A program made the translations under genes and the position numbers. 12,010 nucleotides of DNA from Actinomycetota bacterium (GTDB lineage Bacteria; Margulisbacteria; Marinamargulisbacteria; SXXA01): positions 1 through 12,010 of the forward strand of contig SXXA01000141.1 of assembly GCA_005791325.1 (NCBI GenBank), read 5' to 3'. This document shows positions 6,791-12,010 of this stretch, piece by piece (position 1 is the stretch's first letter; every line of letters begins with the position of its first letter). Below the pieces are notes generated by a model. The model saw only the letters and a program-made list of their open reading frames with translations. It ran no database searches and was not told where the DNA came from.

Positions 6791-6793
6791 CAT
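6771..6793. promoter_or_regulatory. 23-bp perfect palindrome, probable metalloregulator operator
   Basis: ATGAGACTAAG and its exact complement CTTAGTCTCAT flank a central A. The site sits between and over the promoter elements of feoA, where a bound repressor would block RNA polymerase. Fur, DtxR/IdeR or MntR-type regulators use palindromes of 19-23 bp at such places. The outer TGAGAC...GTCTCA resembles a Fur box loosely, but the whole does not match the classical Fur or DtxR consensus, so the regulator is unassigned. Confidence 0.65.
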
Positions 6794-6859
6794 TATTTAA
6801 TAAATAACGTTTTTATCGTGTGTGCTGGCTTCGTTTCCAAATTGAAAGGTCGTCATATT

Positions 6860-7162
6860 GTGACATCTAACACGGATATTACCAATCACCCATCTCCTGC
6901 AATGGACGTAACGTCGCAAGTTCGCTTGTGTGATTGTAGCAAGGGGAGTTGTGTCACGGTGGTTGGGTTGCCGGATAATCGTCGAGTGTGTCGCGAGTTA
7001 TTATTTATGGGGCTAACGCCGGGTACGTCGGTCTCAGTGGATGACACCCTGTCGAAGGGTGGGGCCATGATTTTGAATTTTCGTGGGTCTAAGGTTGCCA
7101 TTCGTGCTGAAGATGCGGCCCATATTCATGTTTGTGCCATTCCGTCTATTTCTATTAACTAA
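6860..7162 (+). CDS. feoA: Ferrous iron transport protein A
   Basis: FeoA is a small cytosolic SH3-like protein needed with FeoB for ferrous iron uptake. The C-terminal 75 residues show the fold's usual wording: a start such as VRLCDCSKG, then TVVGLPDNRRVCRELLFMGL, TPGTSVSVDD and a closing VAIRAEDAAHIHV. GTG 6860 is preferred (100 residues) because AAAGGT lies about 9 bases upstream. The frame also extends to GTG 6818, without an SD, and ATG 6902 is a shorter option without one. Three Cys lie in the N-terminal part of the domain (LCDCSKGSC), more than I would expect for FeoA and possibly metal- or redox-related. It is the first gene after the palindromic operator and precedes feoB by 48 bases. 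Confidence 0.85.
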   Translation: MTSNTDITNHPSPAMDVTSQVRLCDCSKGSCVTVVGLPDNRRVCRELLFMGLTPGTSVSVDDTLSKGGAMILNFRGSKVAIRAEDAAHIHVCAIPSISIN

Positions 7163-7173
7163 TAGGATGCATG

Positions 7174-7195
7174 CCAGTTTTGGGGAACTGGTTTT
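7174..7195 (+). terminator. Hairpin between feoA and feoB
   Basis: CCAGTT (7174-7179) and AACTGG (7186-7191) are perfect 6-base arms with a TTGGGG loop, followed by TTTT. It looks like a weak intrinsic terminator or attenuator within the operon and could set a lower level of feoB than feoA. Confidence 0.4.
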
Positions 7196-7210
7196 AATGG
7201 TGTGTCGCCC

Positions 7211-8953
7211 ATGATCCCTCCGGTGTATATCTTGGTGGGGCATCCGAATGCTGGCAAAACGACCCTTTTTAATTATTTAACGGCCTCGAGTCAGCGTGTG
7301 GTGAATTATCCGGGTTCGACAACGGTGTGGTCTAAAGCCATGATTCCCCAGTCAGAGGTGGTGGTGGTTGATACCCCTGGGATGGATACATTAGAGCCCA
7401 ATAGTGACGATCAGCAGGTGACGTTGTCCCTGATTCAATCCCCACGCAGTATGGGGATGGATGCCCCCATTCGATTGGTTTGGGTGGTGGATGCGACGCA
7501 GTTATCGCGTCAATTGGCCCTTATTGCCTTGTTGAACCAGCCACTATCGGGTGGGGTATTGGTCATCACCCGTTCCAAGCAAGTGAGTATCTCAGATGGG
7601 ATGGTTCATCGCTTAACCACGGAGTGGGGATTGCGTGTGTATTTGGATGATGATCGGGGGTTGCGTGCCTTGTCTCGGGACATGATGCAGGGGGTTGGTA
7701 CCGCTTATTATGGGGTTCAATTAGAGCCACCCAGTGATGAGCAAATCATGGGGGCATTTGCCAAAAGTGAAGAGCTGGCGATGGGTCTTGTGACCCCACT
7801 TCAATCCAGTCGGTTGGATGCATGGGTGTTGCATCCGATTTGGGGTGCTCTGCTAATGGCGATGGTATTGTCGATGGGATTTTGGCTGACCTTTTTACTG
7901 TCACAACCACTGGTAGAGTGGATTGAATCGGGATGGTTGACGGTTGCGCAGTTGATTGGGCGGCTGATTGTGAATCCGGTGATGCGTGCGGTGGTGGTTG
8001 ATGGCGTGCTTGGTTCTATTGGGTCGGTATTGGTATTTCTTCCTTCGTTATTATTATTATTTGCTTGGTTTAGTTGCCTAGACCAATCTGGTTTTTTGGC
8101 TCGGTTGACGGTTCGATTAGATCGTATATTGGGGTATTTTGGCATGGAAGGTAGAAGCGCCGTTCCTATATTATCTGGATATGGGTGTGCCATACCGGCC
8201 ATTTTGGCTTGTCGTTCGATTCCCCATTCCAAAGAACGGGTTCTGACCATTTTGGCGATTCCCTTGGCCACTTGTATGGCCCGATTACCCGTGTATGCAC
8301 TGGTACTAACCATGTTAACCGAATCGTCCGTTATACGGGGAATGGGGTTGTCGGGTATTTATATGATGAGTTTGGTATTGGTATTGGGTGCTGCCAAATT
8401 GGCCGCTCGTTGGGTGCCAGATACCCCATCGGTTTCAAGTGGTTTTGCAATGACGTTGCCCCAGTGGCAGTGGCCAAACTGGTTGCTGGTATGCCAGTAT
8501 GCGATGTCACAAACGCTTCATTTTATCAAAAAAGCGGGCATCGCCATTATTCTGATTGGGGTGGGGCTATGGATCGCTGGGCAATACCCTCATCCTGATC
8601 GCTCACTGCTACTAATGACCAGTCATTGGCTCAATCCCATTATGAATTTAATGGGGGCTGATTGGCGAATTGGATTGGGAATTTTAGCCTCATTTGGTGC
8701 TCGTGAATTATTTGTTCCGGCGCTTTATTCTGTGTCGCCCGATGGTCTATATGTATCCAATTTAACAGCCATTGCGATCATTGTTTTTTACATGATTGCA
8801 TTACAATGCGGGGCAACGGTGGCTGTATTGCAACAGGAGTTAAAATCGGCACGATGGGCGTGGGGGTTAACAGTTGGGTACACGGTGGTTGGATTGGCAT
8901 TATCAATTGTGGGGTATCAGTTCATTCGATGGGTACAGGGGATATGCTGCTAG
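7211..8953 (+). CDS. feoB: Ferrous iron transport protein B, short form with degenerate G4
   Basis: FeoB is the inner-membrane ferrous iron transporter with an N-terminal GTPase-like domain. Seen: G1 GHPNAGKT (residues 10-17), a YPGSTTV switch segment, and G3 DTPG (54-57). No N(K/M)xD G4 motif is present; the aligned site reads TRSK (120-123). A clear G5 is also missing. The membrane part starts near residue 202 and has the paired FeoB signatures: VDGVLGSIGSVLVFLPSLLL with LSGYGCAIPAILACRSI, and later LASFGARELFVPALY. Length is about 580 residues against about 770 for E. coli, mainly because the region between the G domain and the membrane is short. The start is uncertain: ATG 7211 or GTG 7202, neither with a clear SD. 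The 3' end overlaps the next gene by 10 bases; no feoC is present. Confidence 0.92.
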   Translation: MIPPVYILVGHPNAGKTTLFNYLTASSQRVVNYPGSTTVWSKAMIPQSEVVVVDTPGMDTLEPNSDDQQVTLSLIQSPRSMGMDAPIRLVWVVDATQLSRQLALIALLNQPLSGGVLVITRSKQVSISDGMVHRLTTEWGLRVYLDDDRGLRALSRDMMQGVGTAYYGVQLEPPSDEQIMGAFAKSEELAMGLVTPLQSSRLDAWVLHPIWGALLMAMVLSMGFWLTFLLSQPLVEWIESGWLTVAQLIGRLIVNPVMRAVVVDGVLGSIGSVLVFLPSLLLLFAWFSCLDQSGFLARLTVRLDRILGYFGMEGRSAVPILSGYGCAIPAILACRSIPHSKERVLTILAIPLATCMARLPVYALVLTMLTESSVIRGMGLSGIYMMSLVLVLGAAKLAARWVPDTPSVSSGFAMTLPQWQWPNWLLVCQYAMSQTLHFIKKAGIAIILIGVGLWIAGQYPHPDRSLLLMTSHWLNPIMNLMGADWRIGLGILASFGARELFVPALYSVSPDGLYVSNLTAIAIIVFYMIALQCGATVAVLQQELKSARWAWGLTVGYTVVGLALSIVGYQFIRWVQGICC

Positions 8954-9603
8954 CACACTTTGGATTGGCCTTAAGTGGTAAATATATTAATTCTAAGCAA
9001 TCATTATTGTCTTTGGTAGGGGCGTCGTTTGCACCCGATTTGGTAAGGATTGTTTTTGTTTTTTTGCATATTGAATCGGTTAGTTTGTCCCCATCCATAT
9101 CGGGTTTTTTTCCGGTTGACCATGATATTATGGGCTACTCCCATTCCTTAATAGGGGTGCTTCTTTTGGCGATTATTTTGTTGGTTAAGGCCAAAAGTGG
9201 ACGTCTATTGGCAACGTTGGTGGTGGGGCATTGGGTGTTGGATGCGTTAATGTATCGGCATGATTTACCCATTTGGTTGGGAGTGAGCCATGCAAAAGTT
9301 GGGTTGGGGTGGTTGGATCGTCCGGTTTTGTTTTTATTAATTGAGCTGGGATTATTTATGCTCGGCTTGTGGTTGTATCATCGTAGTCGGACGGGGGTAT
9401 ACAAAATTGGAAAGCGGTTTTGGATAACAGTCATGGGGGTGTTGGGCTTGTTTTTAGGCAGTATTTTATCTACCCCAAAATCAATTGATGATTTAATTGG
9501 TTATGGCCCAATGTTGTTGCTTTTACCCTTGATGGCGTGGTGGATTGATTATCAGCGGCCTCAAACCTACCAGAGTCTTGGTGGGTTACACCGTCGGCAA
9601 TAA
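8944..9603 (+). CDS. Polytopic membrane protein, metal-dependent hydrolase-like family
   Basis: This 219-residue membrane protein resembles a family of unnamed bacterial proteins, often labelled 'metal-dependent hydrolase', that I recall with the same signposts. Here they are AHFGLAL at the N-terminus (His5), a PDLVR segment (Asp32), YSHSL (65-69), GHWVLD (95-100) and HDLPIW (106-111). The His and Asp pattern near the membrane suggests metal binding; catalytic activity is unproven. About five to six hydrophobic segments are visible. ATG 8944 overlaps the feoB end by 10 bases and fits the family's N-terminus, with GGGG only 2 bases upstream; ATG 8929 is an alternative. The overlap argues for co-translation with feoB. 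Whether it takes part in iron uptake is inference from position. Confidence 0.75.
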   Translation: MLLAHFGLALSGKYINSKQSLLSLVGASFAPDLVRIVFVFLHIESVSLSPSISGFFPVDHDIMGYSHSLIGVLLLAIILLVKAKSGRLLATLVVGHWVLDALMYRHDLPIWLGVSHAKVGLGWLDRPVLFLLIELGLFMLGLWLYHRSRTGVYKIGKRFWITVMGVLGLFLGSILSTPKSIDDLIGYGPMLLLLPLMAWWIDYQRPQTYQSLGGLHRRQ

Positions 9604-9618
9604 TACGCTATACTTGGT

Positions 9619-9624
9619 TATAAT
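9619..9624 (+). promoter_or_regulatory. Putative -10 element before pckA
   Basis: A perfect TATAAT lies 25 bases before the pckA start in the 46-base gap after the previous gene. No good -35 is found 16-18 bases upstream, so pckA may have its own promoter of moderate strength, depend on an activator, or be partly read through from feo. Confidence 0.4.
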
Positions 9625-9649
9625 TTTTGTTCATCTAAAGGAGAATAAA

Positions 9650-11275
9650 ATGCCCACAGACACACAATTATCACCCAATTTAACATCAATTGGATTATCA
9701 AATCCAACTTCTATTATTTATAATCCGTCGTATCAAGATTTGTATGCCCATGAAACGGATCCTCGATTGGGTGGTTATGAACGAGGGCAACTCACCCACT
9801 TGGATGCCATTACGGTATTCACAGGTCGATTTACAGGTCGCTCCCCTAAGGACAAGTATGTCGTAAAAGATGATTTGACGGCTTCAACCGTATGGTGGGA
9901 ATCAGATGGGTCTGACAACAAGCCGATATCTGAAATGGTATGGGGTGAATTAAAAAAAGTAGCGATTCAACAATTAGATCATAAACCGTTGTATGTGATG
10001 GATGGGTTTTGTGGTGCGAATCCAGCCACCCGATTGTCGGTTCGATTGGTGACAGAAGTGGCTTGGCAGGCCCACTTTTTTAAGAATATGTTTATTCGTC
10101 CGACTGAGGATGAGTTGCTTCATTTTAAGCCAGACTGGACCATTTTAAATGCGTGTAAGGCCACGGCAACCCACTATGAAACATTGGGATTGCGTAGCGA
10201 GAATTTCGTGGCGTTTAATATTAAAGAGCGAATGACTTTAATTGGGGGTACTTGGTATGGTGGTGAGATGAAAAAAGGTATTTTTTCAATCATGAATTAT
10301 TTTTTGCCGTTAAGTGGGGTGGGGGCTTTTCATTGTTCGGCGAATCAGGGAACGAATGGTGATACGGCCTTATTTTTTGGCTTATCTGGTACGGGTAAAA
10401 CGACCTTGTCCACCGATCCGAACCGATTGTTAATTGGGGACGATGAGCATGGTTGGGATGCGGATGGTATTTTTAATTTTGAGGGGGGGTGTTATGCGAA
10501 GACCATTGATTTAAGTCCTGAAAAAGAGCCGGATATCTTTAATGCGATTAAGCGGAATGCGTTACTGGAGAATGTGGATGTATCTGAAAAAGGGTCCATT
10601 AATTTTGCATCGAGCCGATACACTGAAAATACGCGGGTGAGTTATCCGATTGAGCATATTTCCAGAATAGTTGGCCCCCCATCTAAAGGTGGTCATCCCC
10701 AGCACATTATCTTTTTAACCTGTGATGCGTATGGTGTATTGCCCCCTGTTTCTAAATTAACCAATGACCAAGCCATGTACCAATACTTAAGTGGGTATAC
10801 GGCCAAGGTTGCGGGTACAGAGTTGGGGGTATCTGAGCCAACGGCCACTTTTTCTGCTTGTTTTGGACGTGCATTTTTGATGGTTCATCCGACTCAGTAT
10901 GCCGACATTTTGGGTCAAAAAATGACTGAGAATGGGTCAAAAGCGTATTTGGTTAATACGGGATGGATAGGTGGGGGTGTGGGAGTTGGTAGTCGTATTT
11001 CGTTGGCGGCCACTAGGGCGATTATTGATGCCATTTTATCTGGCGATATCGAAAAGGCTGAATTTGAATTATTTCCCACATTTGGTTTCCACATTCCAAA
11101 GGCATTACCCAATGTGCCTTCCGATATTTTAAATCCAGAGAATGCGTGGTCAAATTCGGTGGCATATCGTGAAAAGTTGTCTAAGTTGGCGCAGCAATTT
11201 GTTGATAACTTTGCAAAATATGCAACCACCCCGATTGGGCTTCAGGTTCAGCAGGCGGGTCCGACAGTAGGTTAG
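9650..11275 (+). CDS. pckA: Phosphoenolpyruvate carboxykinase (ATP)
   Basis: PckA converts oxaloacetate and ATP to phosphoenolpyruvate, CO2 and ADP, the entry step of gluconeogenesis, in the cytosol. The protein is 541 residues, matching the usual ATP-type length (about 540). Landmarks: the oxaloacetate-site GRFTGRSPKDKY (59-70), WYGGEMKKGIFS (202-213) with the metal-binding Lys, HCSAN (228-232), P-loop GLSGTGKTTLS (244-254), kinase-2-like IGDDEHGW (262-269), FLTCDAYGVLPPVSKLT and, late in the protein, NTGWIGGGVGVGSRI. The start is ATG 9650, with AAAGGAG 6 bases before it. The frame extends upstream into the preceding gene but without coding sense. The outer-membrane-type gene follows 14 bases after the TAG stop. 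No defect is visible. Confidence 0.97.
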   Translation: MPTDTQLSPNLTSIGLSNPTSIIYNPSYQDLYAHETDPRLGGYERGQLTHLDAITVFTGRFTGRSPKDKYVVKDDLTASTVWWESDGSDNKPISEMVWGELKKVAIQQLDHKPLYVMDGFCGANPATRLSVRLVTEVAWQAHFFKNMFIRPTEDELLHFKPDWTILNACKATATHYETLGLRSENFVAFNIKERMTLIGGTWYGGEMKKGIFSIMNYFLPLSGVGAFHCSANQGTNGDTALFFGLSGTGKTTLSTDPNRLLIGDDEHGWDADGIFNFEGGCYAKTIDLSPEKEPDIFNAIKRNALLENVDVSEKGSINFASSRYTENTRVSYPIEHISRIVGPPSKGGHPQHIIFLTCDAYGVLPPVSKLTNDQAMYQYLSGYTAKVAGTELGVSEPTATFSACFGRAFLMVHPTQYADILGQKMTENGSKAYLVNTGWIGGGVGVGSRISLAATRAIIDAILSGDIEKAEFELFPTFGFHIPKALPNVPSDILNPENAWSNSVAYREKLSKLAQQFVDNFAKYATTPIGLQVQQAGPTVG

Positions 11276-11289
11276 GGGGGCATTCTTTG

Positions 11290-11652
11290 ATGAAGGCGAT
11301 TCATTGGGGGGTGGTGTGGTGGGTGATGGCGATACCGTGTTATGCCACATCGTTGTATACGGATGGGCTTCGTTTGGTAACGGGGGTGGGGAGCTCCAAG
11401 AGCATGGGTAATACCTTGTCGATTCACCGTGAAGATGGCAAGGATTATGTTGTCAATGCGATGTATGATAGCCGCCCTTACGATGATTCGAGTTATTGGT
11501 CGGGGCGGTTGGAATGGTGGGATCGTGGGGCGGCGTGGGAGTTGGAGGTGATTCACCATAAATTGTATTTGGTGAATTTGCCGGCTGGTATTTTGGATTT
11601 TAGTATTTCGGATGGGTATAATTTATTAACTGTGAACCGTGCTTGGCATTGA
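11290..11652 (+). pseudogene. Outer-membrane-type protein, part before an in-frame TGA
   Basis: This is the N-terminal 120 codons of a frame that continues without other stops to the window edge. ATG 11290 follows an AGGGGGG SD about 7 bases upstream. A signal peptide is clear: MKAIHWGVVWWVMAIPCYA, with probable cleavage after Ala19. The mature part has alternating short strands rich in aromatic residues (VTGVGSSKS, YWSGRLEWWD, WELEVIHHKLYL, FSISDGYNLLTVNRAW), typical of an outer-membrane beta-barrel. I recall an unnamed family with the blocks WELE-IHHKLYL and FSIS-GYNLL--NRAW, in which the protein runs on to a GxGxVVAHP block. That block is found downstream in the same frame, so the TGA at 11650-11652 is internal. 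If it stops translation, a 120-residue fragment without most strands would be made. Confidence 0.7.
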
Positions 11653-12010
11653 GCGGGTACGGACGCTTGTTTTCGAGTGGGGGTGGGGGCGGTGGTGGCG
11701 CATCCAGACATTACGTTTTCTGACCGAGAGCGATACATTTTAAAGGGGTTGCCTGGCTTGCGATTTGCGGGTCCGACGGTTCAGGTGGGCCTTGAAAATC
11801 GTTTTGCCATGACAAAAAACCATTATATTAATACAGAGTTAAAGTTGACGGCCTCGTATGCGAAGACGGCTATTTCGGATAATCCATCCGAGTATGTGGT
11901 GGCACCGGATGTGGCGGTGCATCTAACAATTGGGGTGGGTAGTCATCCGCCTACTGGAACGGGTTGGGTGGATTGGGGATTATTTTCCATTCCGGCCTTT
12001 TTTCCTTATA
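11653..12010 (+). pseudogene. Same outer-membrane-type protein, part after the TGA (3' end outside window)
   Basis: In the same reading frame as the preceding entry, 119 codons run without a stop to the last base. They contain FRVGVGAVVAHPD, then GPTVQVGLENRFAMTK, INTELKLTASYAKTAIS, VAPDVAVHLTIGVGSH, all beta-barrel-like strands and the expected continuation of the family. No start codon with an SD is placed to restart translation here; the GTG codons near 11683 and 11689 are inside the conserved block. The piece is therefore a remnant, or the back half of a protein that needs readthrough, or evidence of a base error at the TGA. The true C-terminus is not visible. Confidence 0.6.

Larger units (their letters stand above)
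6444..6859. other. Divergent intergenic region between the small gene and feoA
   Basis: These 416 bases hold no gene I can support. From left to right: the leader hairpin of the small gene, then weak minus-strand promoter-like TTGAAG...TATAGA (about 6535-6560) containing a repeated TTTGAAGTTT-like element. Next come AT-rich sequence, an inverted repeat GATTCAAA/TTTGAATC (6717-6724, 6740-6747) with a 15-base loop, and finally the feoA promoter with its palindromic operator. Confidence 0.5.

Noticed and set aside
7801..8313. Minus-strand open frame of about 170 codons
   Set aside because: It is the antisense shadow of the feoB membrane domain; the + strand frame has clear FeoB motifs.
8185..8598. 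+ strand open frame of 137 codons in another phase
   Set aside because: It lies wholly inside feoB and shows no domain or SD.
11650..11652. TGA recoded as Trp or Gly (alternative genetic code)
   Set aside because: Ppk, HtpG, ArgG, FeoB and PckA use TGG for Trp and have no internal TGA, while ppx and argG end at TGA at sensible places. The standard code holds in this window.
11650..11690. TGA as selenocysteine
   Set aside because: Only a tiny AGCG/CGCT pairing is visible after the TGA, not a convincing bacterial SECIS hairpin, and the protein is a beta-barrel type with no known Sec site.
1..12010. CRISPR array, insertion sequence or prophage remains
   Set aside because: No regularly spaced repeats, transposase, integrase or phage genes were found, and the tRNA has no flanking integrase or attachment repeat.

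Overview
The window comes from a Gram-negative-type (diderm) bacterium that uses the standard genetic code. The evidence is a signal-peptide-bearing outer-membrane-like protein at the right end, a tRNA with an encoded CCA end, Shine-Dalgarno (SD) sites of the AAGGAGG or GGGAG kind, and TGG as the only Trp codon in the long genes. Nearly all genes lie on the + strand, whose coding sequence is visibly rich in G and T, as on a leading strand. I cannot name the genus. From memory, HtpG looks more like the form found in Bacteroidota and Firmicutes than the E. coli form, while ArgG recalls the E. coli-like branch, so no single group stands out.

Layout. (1) 1-1899: the C-terminal part of polyphosphate kinase (ppk), an overlapping short exopolyphosphatase (ppx), and an overlapping small two-helix membrane protein. 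htpG (1912-3750) follows 12 bases later, so these four genes look like one transcription unit. (2) 3751-4767: tRNA-Arg(UCG) on the minus strand with its own promoter, a GC-rich stretch with small hairpins, and an unrecognised minus-strand gene that shares a divergent, apparently overlapping promoter region with argG. (3) 4768-6049: argG with an intrinsic terminator over its stop codon. (4) 6050-6500: homopolymer-rich spacer, then a 71-codon minus-strand gene with a very strong SD and a hairpin leader. (5) 6501-9603: an iron-uptake block with a 23-bp perfect palindrome inside the promoter, feoA, a hairpin, feoB, and an overlapping membrane protein of a histidine-rich 'metal-dependent hydrolase'-like family. 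(6) 9650-12010: ATP-type PEP carboxykinase (pckA), then an outer-membrane-type protein whose reading frame is broken by one in-frame TGA and runs off the window.

The genes mostly serve core metabolism and stress physiology: polyphosphate turnover, Hsp90 chaperoning, arginine synthesis, ferrous iron uptake and gluconeogenesis. I saw no phage, transposon, CRISPR or defence system. The points most worth a second look are the internal TGA in the last gene, the loss of the G4 guanine-specificity motif in FeoB, the feo operator, and the small genes of unknown function.
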